Assembly (NCBI GenBank): GCA_905210485.1
Contig: CAJLXA010000058.1
Span: 1-8,122 of the forward strand
DNA length: 8,122 nt
Origin: an uncultured Eubacteriales bacterium
GTDB lineage: Bacteria; Bacillota; Clostridia; Oscillospirales; CAG-272
Reading direction: 5' to 3'
The notes under the pieces were generated by a model. The model did not search any database and had not been told where the DNA came from. It saw only the letters and a list, made by a program, of their open reading frames with translations. The position numbers and the translations under genes were made by a program. Below, one piece after another: positions 1-6,732 of this stretch. Positions within the stretch are counted from its first letter, which is position 1. Every line of letters begins with the position of its first letter.

Positions 1-363
1 CCTCTTTTCGGTATGGTCAAAGACGATTTTCACAAAACGCGCGCGCTGACGGACGGAGAAAACGAAATCGGTATTGCCAAAGAACCCGGCGTTTACGCCC
101 TGATTTACCGTATTCAGGAAGAAGCGCACAGAGTGGCATACACACACAGCCAGAATCGGAAGCGGCGCACGCTCACCCATTCGGAACTTGAAAAGATTCC
201 GGGCATAGGCGAAAAAAAGGCCCGCCTGCTGCTCACGGCTTTTGCCGGAATACAGCGATTGAAAAACGCCGATTTTGAAGAGATACGCGCCGTCCGCGGC
301 ATACGCGATGCCGAAGCGCGCGCCGTATACAATCATTTTCACAATGAAGGAAAGGAAGAGTAA
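1..363 (+). CDS. uvrC: UvrABC excinuclease subunit C, C-terminal fragment
   Basis: This is the last 120 residues of UvrC, cut at its 5' end by the window edge; the frame is open from base 1 to the TAA at 361-363. UvrC makes the dual incisions in UvrABC nucleotide excision repair. Visible family marks are the end of the RNase H-like nuclease domain (GMVKDDFHKTRAL, fragment residues 4-16), the conserved helix RIQEEAHR (about 37-44), and a C-terminal tandem helix-hairpin-helix DNA-binding module. The first hairpin carries IPGIGEKKARLLL (about 66-78) and the second VRGIRDAEARAVY (about 98-110). Any in-frame ATG here is internal, since the homology continues to the window edge. The gene ends 6 nt before rsmD, and its last codons contain the purine tract that probably serves as the rsmD ribosome-binding site. 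The family assignment is firm; the state of the N-terminal GIY-YIG and UVR domains cannot be seen. Confidence 0.95.
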   Translation, partial: PLFGMVKDDFHKTRALTDGENEIGIAKEPGVYALIYRIQEEAHRVAYTHSQNRKRRTLTHSELEKIPGIGEKKARLLLTAFAGIQRLKNADFEEIRAVRGIRDAEARAVYNHFHNEGKEE

Positions 364-369
364 CCGCCT

Positions 370-927
370 ATGCGTATTATTACGGGACGGGCGCGCGGCG
401 TACGTCTGGAAACACTCGACGGTGAAGCAACGCGCCCGACTTCGGAGCGTATGAAAGAAGCCGTTTTTTCAGCCATTCAATTCCGTATTGCGGGGCGCCG
501 GGTACTTGATCTGTTCGCCGGAAGCGGACAAATGGGACTGGAGGCGCTCTCCCGCGGCGCGGAAAGTTGTATGTTTGTCGATGTCTCGCGCGAAGCAATG
601 GACATCGTAAAAAAGAACGCGCAGAAAACACGTCTTGGCGACGCGTGTCATTACCTCGTCAGCGACTACCGCACCTATATCGGAAAGGCCGGAAAAACTT
701 TTGACCTTGTATTTATAGATCCTCCCTATGCCATGAAAGCGGCAGGAGACGCACTCCGCCGTATCACGGAAAAAAAGTTGCTGAATAAAGAAGCCATTGT
801 CATACTGGAAAGCGACGAAGAACAGCCGTTCGGCATATTGCCGTGCGGTTTCCGCCTTGACAAAGCGGCGCGCTACGGCTTTTCCTACATTCATATTCTG
901 ACATATACCGGGGAGGAAAACATATGA
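370..927 (+). CDS. rsmD: 16S rRNA (guanine(966)-N(2))-methyltransferase RsmD
   Basis: This 185-residue protein has the normal RsmD length. The family methylates N2 of G966 in 16S rRNA using S-adenosylmethionine during 30S assembly. The start MRIITGRARG is the typical RsmD N-terminus. Next come RPTSERMKEAVFS (22-34), the SAM-binding motif I LDLFAGSGQMGLEALSRGA (46-64), and the catalytic DPPY tetrad (117-120) that marks exocyclic-amine methyltransferases. The ATG at 370 is preceded by AGGAAG at 353-358, a rather long 11 nt away and inside the end of uvrC. The 3' end overlaps coaD: the TGA at 925-927 shares bases with the coaD ATG at 924, which suggests translational coupling. The rsmD-coaD pairing is common in bacteria and supports both calls. 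Confidence 0.96.
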   Translation: MRIITGRARGVRLETLDGEATRPTSERMKEAVFSAIQFRIAGRRVLDLFAGSGQMGLEALSRGAESCMFVDVSREAMDIVKKNAQKTRLGDACHYLVSDYRTYIGKAGKTFDLVFIDPPYAMKAAGDALRRITEKKLLNKEAIVILESDEEQPFGILPCGFRLDKAARYGFSYIHILTYTGEENI

Positions 928-1391
928 CGCGAGCTTTGGTCTCCGGCAGTTTTGACCCCGTAACGCGCGGCCACGTCGACATTATCGCCCGCGCCGCCGC
1001 TCTTTTCTCCGAGGTGCGCGTCGTCATTTTCGTCAATCCCGATAAAAAATGCCTTTATACCATAGACGAAAGGCTTACCATGCTGAAACAGGCGGTGGCG
1101 CCTTTTCCAAACGTCAGCGTCGGATATGCCGGCGGCTACGTTGCCGATTATGTCAGAAAAAATGCCATCGACTGCATTGTGCGCGGCATACGGAGCGAAA
1201 ACGATCTTGCTTACGAAACCGAAATGGCGCGTTACAACAAAAAGAACGGCGGCGTTGACACCGTTTTTTTTGCCGCCGATCCCGCATATGCCGATCTCTC
1301 TTCCACAAAGGTCCGCGAAACCGTATTGCATCACGGCGACGCATCGGCGTTTCTGCCCGAAAATGTACGTCTGCCGGCTGAAAATGATTGA
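924..1391 (+). CDS. coaD: Phosphopantetheine adenylyltransferase CoaD
   Basis: CoaD transfers AMP from ATP to 4'-phosphopantetheine, giving dephospho-CoA, the penultimate step of coenzyme A synthesis; it acts in the cytoplasm. The 155-residue length fits the family. The nucleotidyltransferase signature GSFDPVTRGH lies at 8-17, including the TxGH motif at 14-17. RGIRSENDLAYE (87-98) matches the conserved central block, and LSSTKVRE (125-132) replaces the usual ISSSxVRE near the ATP site. The start is set by the GGAGG at 912-916, 7 nt upstream and inside rsmD, and by the ATGA overlap with the rsmD stop. Its TGA at 1389-1391 lies inside the -35 box of the pheS promoter. No terminator follows, so transcription may continue into pheST. 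Confidence 0.96.
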   Translation: MTRALVSGSFDPVTRGHVDIIARAAALFSEVRVVIFVNPDKKCLYTIDERLTMLKQAVAPFPNVSVGYAGGYVADYVRKNAIDCIVRGIRSENDLAYETEMARYNKKNGGVDTVFFAADPAYADLSSTKVRETVLHHGDASAFLPENVRLPAEND

Positions 1392-1416
1392 CAAAGCGTA
1401 CCCGTTATTGTATAAT
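1388..1416 (+). promoter_or_regulatory. Consensus sigma70 promoter for pheST
   Basis: TTGACA at 1388-1393 and TATAAT at 1411-1416 are both perfect consensus boxes separated by the optimal 17 bp. The -35 box overlaps the coaD stop codon (1389-1391). The predicted start site is near 1422-1424, giving a leader of only about 47 nt before the pheS ATG at 1470. Promoter identity is inferred from sequence. A perfect match at perfect spacing directly before a housekeeping operon is very unlikely by chance. Confidence 0.9.
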
Positions 1417-1434
1417 ATAAAATTGGTTAATAAG

Positions 1435-1451
1435 GCACAGACTACCTGTGC
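1435..1451 (+). other. Small hairpin in the pheST leader
   Basis: GCACAG (1435-1440) and CTGTGC (1446-1451) form a perfect 6-bp stem with a 5-nt loop, about 12 nt after the predicted transcription start and 3 nt before the Shine-Dalgarno tract (AAGGAAGGA, 1455-1463). No T-run follows, so it is not an intrinsic terminator. The leader is too short for a T-box, and no leader peptide with Phe codons is visible. It could stabilise the 5' end of the mRNA, modulate ribosome access, or be incidental. Confidence 0.45.
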
Positions 1452-1469
1452 ATAAAGGAAGGATAAAAG

Positions 1470-2498
1470 ATGAAAGAAAGGATTGAAGCGCTTCGCGCAC
1501 GTTTCCGTGAAGAACTTGCCGCCGTTCACGACACCGACGGCATGGAAGCTTTCCGCGTGGCGTTCCTTGGGAAAAAGGGCGCCGTATCGGAATTGATGCA
1601 GGGTCTGCGCGATGTGAAAAAAGAAGATAAGAAAGAGGCAGGTCAGCTTATCAACAGTTTCCGCGATGAAGTGGAAACCGCCGTTGCCCGCGCGACCGAG
1701 GCGCTGAAAAATGCCGCCCTCGAAGCCGCCGTCAGAAACGCGAAGCATTATAACCCCACTCTGCCGAACAGACGTAAAAAGGGTTCTTATCACCCGATAA
1801 CGCTGGTGCAGAAAGAACTTGAAGAAATATTTGAAAGCATGGGCTTCACCGTCGAAGACTATAATGAAATCACCGATGATTACCACTGCTTTGAAGCGCT
1901 CAATATTCCGAAGTACCACCCTGCCCGCGATATGCAGGACACCTATTATCTTGAAAACGGACAACTTCTGAAAACGCAAACCTCCGCGGCTCAGAACGCC
2001 ATTATGAAAAAATACGGCGCGCCGCTCCGCGCGATCTTCCCCGGTCGTTGCTTCCGCAACGAATCGACCGACGCCTGCCATGAAAATACGTTTTTCCAGA
2101 TGGAAGGCATGATGATCGACAAGGATATTTCCATCTCCAATCTGATCTACTTCATGAAAACCATGCTGTCGGAAGTTTTCCGTCGCGACATCAAGGTACG
2201 CCTGCGCCCCGGATATTTCCCCTTCACCGAGCCGGGTTTTGAACTGGATATCAACTGCCTTATCTGCGGCGGCGAAGGTTGCCCTTCCTGCAAAAACAGC
2301 GGCTGGCTCGAACTTTGCCCCTGCGGTATGATCCACCCGAACGTACTGCGCGACGGCGGTATTGATGCCGAAAAATACACCGGCTTTGCGTTCGGCCTCG
2401 GTCTCACCCGTCTCGCCATGATGAAATACGGTGTCAAGGATATCCGTGATTTCAACTCCGGCAATCTGAAGTCGCTCTCGCAATTTGAGTCCGACTGA
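1470..2498 (+). CDS. pheS: Phenylalanine--tRNA ligase alpha subunit PheS
   Basis: This is the catalytic alpha subunit of the class II (alpha-beta)2 phenylalanyl-tRNA synthetase, which charges tRNA-Phe in the cytoplasm. At 342 residues it is near the usual length. The N-terminal coiled-coil tRNA-binding arm spans roughly 1-90. Motif 1 lies around NPTLPNRRKKGSYHPITLV (95-113), motif 2 around GRCFRNESTDACHENTFFQM (192-211), and motif 3 is GFAFGLGLTRLAMM (305-318). A cysteine-rich stretch (C263, C266, C271, C274, then C283 and C285) precedes the conserved GMIHPNVL (286-293). Its first half reads CxxCxGxG, like a DnaJ zinc repeat; related four-cysteine versions occur in some bacterial PheS. The start is supported by AAGGAAGGA 6 nt upstream. 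pheT follows after 14 nt. Expression is probably driven by the consensus promoter at 1388-1416. Confidence 0.98.
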   Translation: MKERIEALRARFREELAAVHDTDGMEAFRVAFLGKKGAVSELMQGLRDVKKEDKKEAGQLINSFRDEVETAVARATEALKNAALEAAVRNAKHYNPTLPNRRKKGSYHPITLVQKELEEIFESMGFTVEDYNEITDDYHCFEALNIPKYHPARDMQDTYYLENGQLLKTQTSAAQNAIMKKYGAPLRAIFPGRCFRNESTDACHENTFFQMEGMMIDKDISISNLIYFMKTMLSEVFRRDIKVRLRPGYFPFTEPGFELDINCLICGGEGCPSCKNSGWLELCPCGMIHPNVLRDGGIDAEKYTGFAFGLGLTRLAMMKYGVKDIRDFNSGNLKSLSQFESD

Positions 2499-2512
2499 TA
2501 GGAGGTAAAAAG

Positions 2513-4888
2513 ATGTTTCTTTCCATGAACTGGGTTTCCGACTTTGTCGATCTGTCGGGACTGGATATTAAAAACCTGATTCACCGCTTCACACTTTCAA
2601 CGGCGGAAGTGGAAGACGTATATGTCAAAGGCGCCGACGTGTCCGGCGTTATCGTTGCCGAGATCGCGTCGGTCGAAAATCATCCGAATTCCAAAAAACT
2701 GCATCTGCTCAAGGTTGACACCGGTAACGGCGTTCTGGACATTGTGTGCGGCGCACCGAACGTCCGCCCCGGACTGCGTGTTGCTCTGGCGGTCGACGGC
2801 GCGATTGTCGGCGGTCATAAGATCACTCCCGCCATGGTCGGCGGTTATATGTCCTACGGTATGTGCTGTTCCGAAGCGGAACTCGGCATCTCGGCCGACA
2901 ACAGCGGCCTTATGGAGATCACCGACGATATTCCGCTCGGCACCGATCTCAAAGCCGCCTACGCCATTGACGATATAGTTTTTGAAGTGGATAACAAATC
3001 CCTTACCAATCGCCCCGATCTCTGGGGACACTACGGCATTGCCCGCGAATTCGCCACGCTGGCCGGTCGCCCGCTGAAGGCCGCCCCTGCCGTGGATCTT
3101 GCCGCCTATAAGGATCTTCCCGGCGTTAAAGTAGATGTCCGCGACGATCTTTGTTTCCGCTATTCCGCCATCAAGGTGGAAAATATCACGGTGCATAAAA
3201 GCCCCGTCAATATGCGTATCCGCCTCTTCTATTGCGGTAGCCGCGCCATCAATCTCCTTGCCGACCTGACAAACTATGTAATGATGGAACAGGGACAGCC
3301 GATGCATGCTTTTGACCTGCGGCGCGTTGACAAAATCGAAGTACAGCGTTTCCCCGCTCCCTTTGATTTTCAGACGCTTGACGGCGTAACGCGGCATATT
3401 GACGAAAATATGCTGATGATCTGTTCCGGTGAGAAGCCCGTCGCCGTTGCCGGCGTTATGGGCGGTCTTGATTCCGAAATTGAAGACGATACCACTTCTC
3501 TGCTTCTCGAAAGCGCCTGCTTTGACGGCGTTTCCATTCGCAAAACATCGGCGCGGCTCGGACTTCGTACCGACGCCAGCATCCGCTATGAAAAATTCCT
3601 TGACCCCGAACTCTCTTCCAAAGCTACCGCCCGTTTCCTTGCGCTTCTTTTCGCTATCGACAGCGGTGCGCGCGTCATCAGCGCCTATACGGATTGCTAT
3701 CCCAAACCGTATCCGACGCTGGAAATCACCATTGACAAACCCTATATTGATCGCTATACCGGCATCGAAATCACAAACGAACAGATAGTGGGAACACTTA
3801 CCGCGCTGGGTTTCACCGTGAAACAGGACGGCGATGTCTTCCATGTAACGGTTCCCTCCTATCGCGCAACGAAAGACGTCACCATCAAGGCTGACCTGAT
3901 TGAAGAGATCACGCGTATATACGGATACGACAATTTTGCCATTTCCACCACGCGCAGTCCTCTTTTCCCGGTACGCAAATCCACGCAAAAACGTTATGAA
4001 GATGAAGCCAAAGACATTCTGGTTTCGTCTTTCGGTCTGCATGAGGTACATTCCTATATCTGGTGCGACAGCGTGAAGTATAAAGATCTCGCCATCGCGC
4101 TCCCCGAAAACGTCAAAGTCATCAACGCGCAGACGCCCGATCACGCCATGCTCCGTCGTTCCATGATCCCTACTTTGCTCGCCTTTGCCAAGGAAAACAA
4201 AGATTACGACGACCGTTACGGCATTTTCGAAATCGGTCATACCGTAGAAGGGACCCATGCGGACGGGACCTGCAATGAACGGAAAAAACTCGGTATCGTT
4301 CTTTATGACCGCACCGTATCCGAAGAAACGCTTTATCTCCGCGCCCGTGACATTGCCGTTGCGCTCGGAGAAAATCTCCTGCACATCACTCCCGATTTTG
4401 CCGTGGCAAACGGTCATGTCGACGAAAGTTTCTGCCACCCGGTAAACACGGCGGAAATTCTCTTTAACGGTAAAAAGGTCGGTTATATCGGCGTTCCCCA
4501 CCCCGCAACCAAGATGGCTCTGGACAAAAAAGCCGCTGTGGCTTTCCTTGAAATCGACACGGAAAGCTTTGCCGATGTCAGGAAGAAAGAACTGCACTAT
4601 CTCGAACCCTCCCGCTTCCCCGCCATCGACATCGACCTGTCGTTCCTGATGAACCCGGAAACCGTGGACTACTCTTCGCTTTGCCTTGCTCTTTCAAAGG
4701 CCGGCGGTACGCATCTGCGCGACATGACGGTTATCGACGTGTTTGACAACGGTAATGACGGCAGCAGTATCACTTTCCGCTTTGCCTTTTCTTCCAATGA
4801 AAAAACGCTCTCCAAAGCCGAGTTGCAGCCCGACATCGACGCTATTGTTGCCTGCATGGCCGAGCGCGGATATTCCATGAAAATGTAA
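2513..4888 (+). CDS. pheT: Phenylalanine--tRNA ligase beta subunit PheT
   Basis: This is the beta subunit of phenylalanyl-tRNA synthetase, which binds tRNA and edits mischarged Tyr-tRNA-Phe. Its 791 residues match full-length bacterial PheT. Domains in order: N-terminal B1 (1-38); EMAP/OB-fold tRNA-binding domain (about 39-150, with HPNSKKLHLLKVDTG at 57-71 and VCGAPNVR at 78-85); B3/B4 editing domain (about 205-390, with LTNYVMMEQGQPMHAFD at 252-268 and AVAGVMGG at 311-318); B5 domain (about 405-475, ending LIEEITRIYGYDNF); a catalytic-like class II core (about 480-690); and a C-terminal ferredoxin-fold anticodon-binding domain (about 698-791, opening PSRFPAIDIDLSFL). The ATG at 2513 follows a near-perfect Shine-Dalgarno AGGAGGT (2500-2506) with 6-nt spacing. 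It is co-transcribed with pheS and ends at the terminator centred on 4918. Confidence 0.98.
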   Translation: MFLSMNWVSDFVDLSGLDIKNLIHRFTLSTAEVEDVYVKGADVSGVIVAEIASVENHPNSKKLHLLKVDTGNGVLDIVCGAPNVRPGLRVALAVDGAIVGGHKITPAMVGGYMSYGMCCSEAELGISADNSGLMEITDDIPLGTDLKAAYAIDDIVFEVDNKSLTNRPDLWGHYGIAREFATLAGRPLKAAPAVDLAAYKDLPGVKVDVRDDLCFRYSAIKVENITVHKSPVNMRIRLFYCGSRAINLLADLTNYVMMEQGQPMHAFDLRRVDKIEVQRFPAPFDFQTLDGVTRHIDENMLMICSGEKPVAVAGVMGGLDSEIEDDTTSLLLESACFDGVSIRKTSARLGLRTDASIRYEKFLDPELSSKATARFLALLFAIDSGARVISAYTDCYPKPYPTLEITIDKPYIDRYTGIEITNEQIVGTLTALGFTVKQDGDVFHVTVPSYRATKDVTIKADLIEEITRIYGYDNFAISTTRSPLFPVRKSTQKRYEDEAKDILVSSFGLHEVHSYIWCDSVKYKDLAIALPENVKVINAQTPDHAMLRRSMIPTLLAFAKENKDYDDRYGIFEIGHTVEGTHADGTCNERKKLGIVLYDRTVSEETLYLRARDIAVALGENLLHITPDFAVANGHVDESFCHPVNTAEILFNGKKVGYIGVPHPATKMALDKKAAVAFLEIDTESFADVRKKELHYLEPSRFPAIDIDLSFLMNPETVDYSSLCLALSKAGGTHLRDMTVIDVFDNGNDGSSITFRFAFSSNEKTLSKAELQPDIDAIVACMAERGYSMKM

Positions 4889-4901
4889 ATCATAGTTTGC
4901 A

Positions 4902-4935
4902 AAAAAGAACATCTCCGTTTGGAGATGTTCTTTTT
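4902..4935 (+). terminator. Intrinsic terminator after pheT
   Basis: GAACATCTCC (4907-4916) and GGAGATGTTC (4921-4930) form a perfect 10-bp stem with a GTTT loop, 18 nt after the pheT stop. A five-T tract (4931-4935) follows and a run of As (4901-4906) precedes, so the structure can extend by A-U pairs. It could also work on the opposite strand as a backup for the converging gluQRS transcript. Confidence 0.95.
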
Positions 4936-4987
4936 ATTCTCACATTCCGGGCCGCTTTTCGCCGTCACATTCCGCACACAGTACAAG

Positions 4988-5015
4988 AAAAAGGCGCCTG
5001 CTATAGGCGCCTTTT
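4988..5015 (-). terminator. Intrinsic terminator after gluQRS
   Basis: AAGGCGCC (4991-4998) and GGCGCCTT (5006-5013) form a perfect 8-bp GC-rich stem around a 7-nt loop. Read on the minus strand, the stem is followed by a T-run (the As at 4988-4992). The A-tract at its 5' base begins inside the gluQRS stop codon (5014-5016), so the terminator abuts the end of the gene with no spacer. The T-run at 5012-5015 would also let it act on the plus strand. Confidence 0.92.
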
Positions 5016-5964
5016 ATATATCCGTCAGTAAACGTCTAACCGACTCATGCGAAAGCGGAATATCCTTCCGCGGAACTTTATCCCATGAAAAAACAGAAAT
5101 CAATTCCGGCATAGTGACCGCCTCGGCACGGTCGAGTAAACCTGCGTGGAAGCCAAGGAGACCGAGTAGCGGTTCCGCAGAAGACAATGCGGTACGAAAA
5201 GCACCTATATCCAGATCCCCGTCGCGTTTGGAGAGCCGGCGGCCGTCCGGCATTGTGAGGAGCGGGATATGATAATACCGGTGAGGCGCAAAGCCGCACA
5301 TCTCGCCGAGATATATCTGCCGCGGCGTAGAGGACAACAGATCGCGGCCGCGCACAACCTCGGTAACGCCGGCCAGAGCGTCGTCTATAACAACGGCAAG
5401 ATGGTAAGCGTATACCCCGTCCGAGCGGCGTATGACAAAATCTCCCGCATCACGGGCGAGATTTTCGGAATAATAGCCTTGTAAGCCGTCTGTAAAGCCG
5501 ACGATTCTGTCGGGAACGCGCAGGCGATAAGCAGGCTTTCTTCCGGGCGGGGCAAGCAGTTTGCCGCTGTCATAAAGAATACGGCAATGCCCGTCGTAAA
5601 GCGGTATACCGTCACGTCCGTGCGGCGCGGTAGCCGCATGAAGTTCGGCGCGCGAACAATAACACGGATAAAGCAATCGTTTTCCGGCGAGCATACGCAC
5701 ATAGTTTTCGTAGATTGAAAAACGCCGGGACTGATAATTTTCCGGTTCCGCACCGCGATCGTACCGAATACCGAGCCACAGCAAGTCCGCTTTCAGGATC
5801 TCCGCATTGTTGCCGAACGCACAGCGCGCGGCGTCAAGGTCCTCAATACGCAATACAAATTCTCCGCCCGCCTTGCGTGCGGACAGATAAGCAAGAAGGG
5901 CGCAGAGCGCATTGCCCAGGTGCATACGCCCCGACGGTGTCGGAGCAAAGCGTCCGACTGTCAT
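5014..5964 (-). CDS. gluQRS: Glutamyl-queuosine tRNA(Asp) synthetase
   Basis: GluQ-RS is a truncated paralogue of glutamyl-tRNA synthetase. It activates glutamate and attaches it to queuosine at position 34 of tRNA-Asp. The 316-residue length matches the family (about 300) and lacks the anticodon-binding domain of true GluRS. Visible marks are RFAPTPSG then the HIGH-type HLGN (5-18), LRIEDLD (38-44), a zinc site of the YadB form CxC...Yx3C (C101, C103, Y123, C127), FVIRRSDGVYAYHLAVVIDD (176-195), and the KMSKS-type loop RRLSKRDGD (242-250). The ATG at 5964 has a GGAGG (minus strand, 5969-5973) 4 nt upstream. It starts 13 nt after the ribU stop, so it is the second gene of a riboswitch-controlled unit. 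The function implies that tRNA queuosine modification is present elsewhere in the genome. The RibU partnership is unusual. Confidence 0.94.
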   Translation of the reverse strand: MTVGRFAPTPSGRMHLGNALCALLAYLSARKAGGEFVLRIEDLDAARCAFGNNAEILKADLLWLGIRYDRGAEPENYQSRRFSIYENYVRMLAGKRLLYPCYCSRAELHAATAPHGRDGIPLYDGHCRILYDSGKLLAPPGRKPAYRLRVPDRIVGFTDGLQGYYSENLARDAGDFVIRRSDGVYAYHLAVVIDDALAGVTEVVRGRDLLSSTPRQIYLGEMCGFAPHRYYHIPLLTMPDGRRLSKRDGDLDIGAFRTALSSAEPLLGLLGFHAGLLDRAEAVTMPELISVFSWDKVPRKDIPLSHESVRRLLTDI

Positions 5965-5977
5965 AACGCCTCCGAAA

Positions 5978-6583
5978 TCAGTGTTTAGTCTCTTCTATAT
6001 AGCGGGAAACACGTTTGTAGACCGGCATACACAGCGCCGTGTCTATCAGACCTTTGGCGACGGTAAACGGCAAATTGAAAAGGCACAGACAGGCAAGAAG
6101 GCCGTCAACACCGGGAAAAATAGCCTGATACATACCGATAATCGTATCAATCGGCATAATGCGCGTGTAGATCGGATAGGTAACATAATAGTTGAGAGGA
6201 ATACTCACAAGTCCCATCAGAACAGACCCGGTCACCGCGCCGATCAGGGCGGCAAAGCGACGATGTTTCAGCAAACGGTATACAAGTCCTGCCGACAATA
6301 CAAATACCACGCCAAGGAGAAAGTTGGAAAGTTCACCGACGCCGCCCGTTGATGTGCGCGTCAGATTAACGAGATTTTTAATCAAGCAAACGGCAACACC
6401 GCCCCACGGCCCGATTCCGAAAGTGGCAAGAAGCGCCGGAAATTCGGATATATCCATTTTGAGAAAGGCCGGCATAAACGGAACCGAAAAGTCAAGAAAC
6501 ATGAGAACGGTGGCGCAAGCCGAAAACATGGCCGTCAGAACAAGAGCACGGATCGGAATACGACGATGCGATGAGAGAGACAT
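5978..6583 (-). CDS. ribU: Riboflavin ECF transporter S component RibU
   Basis: RibU is the membrane substrate-binding subunit of an energy-coupling-factor transporter for riboflavin. It works with a shared EcfT and two EcfA ATPases, none of which lie in this window. The 201-residue protein is almost wholly hydrophobic. Likely membrane segments fall near residues 12-30, 46-73, 83-105, 109-135 and 158-188, consistent with the six-helix S-component fold. Family blocks include PFMPAFLKMDISEFPALL (35-52), GPWGGVAVCLIKNL (58-71), GELSNFLLG (83-91), IPLNYYVTYPIY (128-139) and LPFTVAKGLI (171-180), which line up with RibU of the Bacillus FmnP type. An FMN riboswitch directly upstream independently supports riboflavin as the substrate. 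No strong Shine-Dalgarno is present; the only purine tract before the ATG belongs to the riboswitch closing stem. Confidence 0.94.
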   Translation of the reverse strand: MSLSSHRRIPIRALVLTAMFSACATVLMFLDFSVPFMPAFLKMDISEFPALLATFGIGPWGGVAVCLIKNLVNLTRTSTGGVGELSNFLLGVVFVLSAGLVYRLLKHRRFAALIGAVTGSVLMGLVSIPLNYYVTYPIYTRIMPIDTIIGMYQAIFPGVDGLLACLCLFNLPFTVAKGLIDTALCMPVYKRVSRYIEETKH

Positions 6584-6593
6584 ACAAACACGC

Positions 6594-6702
6594 TTTCTTC
6601 TCTTATCCGGACTTTACCGTTGGTGCCGGAATTTCACCGGCTCGTGCCTTTGCGCGCGGACTTTACCGCCAGTCAGGGAATTTCGCCCTGCCCCGAAGAG
6701 AT
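6594..6702 (-). promoter_or_regulatory. FMN riboswitch (RFN element) upstream of ribU
   Basis: The minus strand carries the conserved RFN core in full. Blocks seen in order are TCTTCGGGGCAGGG, GAAATTCCCTGAC, GGCGGTAAAGTCCGCG, GCCGGTGAAATTCCGGC, ACGGTAAAGTCCGGAT and AAGAGAAGA. The closing stem P1 pairs TCTTC (6695-6699) with GAAGA (6596-6600). P2 pairs CAGGG with CCCTG. The remaining hairpins and the two GAAATTCC loops match consensus with no disruption. The element binds FMN and represses expression when flavin is plentiful. Only 12 nt separate P1 from the ribU ATG, so a separate terminator hairpin cannot fit before the gene. Translational control by P1 occluding the ribosome-binding tract is inferred. 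Confidence 0.97.
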
Positions 6703-6706
6703 ATGT

Positions 6707-6732
6707 ATTAAAATTTTTAAAAACCAAAACAA
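6707..6732 (-). promoter_or_regulatory. Weak candidate promoter for the riboswitch-ribU-gluQRS unit
   Basis: On the minus strand, TTTAAT (6707-6712) matches the -10 consensus at five of six bases. It would place the transcript start near 6699-6701, exactly at the first base of riboswitch stem P1. The -35 is poor: TTGTTT (6727-6732) is only 14 bp away, and the hexamer at 17-bp spacing (CATTTG) does not resemble TTGACA. The surroundings are very AT-rich. The start-site fit is the main argument. Confidence 0.3.

Noticed and set aside
1417..1469. T-box or Phe-rich leader peptide upstream of pheS
   Set aside because: The predicted leader is under 50 nt, with no T-box sequence, no terminator/antiterminator pair and no short ORF with Phe codons.
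891..2483. Long minus-strand open frame (about 530 codons) opposite coaD and pheS
   Set aside because: It is in codon register with the sense genes and stays open because they avoid TTA, CTA and TCA codons. It has no recognisable domain and no convincing start context, while the sense strand encodes clear CoaD and PheS.
2597..4597. Long minus-strand open frame (about 666 codons) opposite pheT
   Set aside because: Same explanation: it mirrors the codon bias of pheT in the aligned antisense frame. The translation shows no family resemblance, and pheT is full length with every domain in place.
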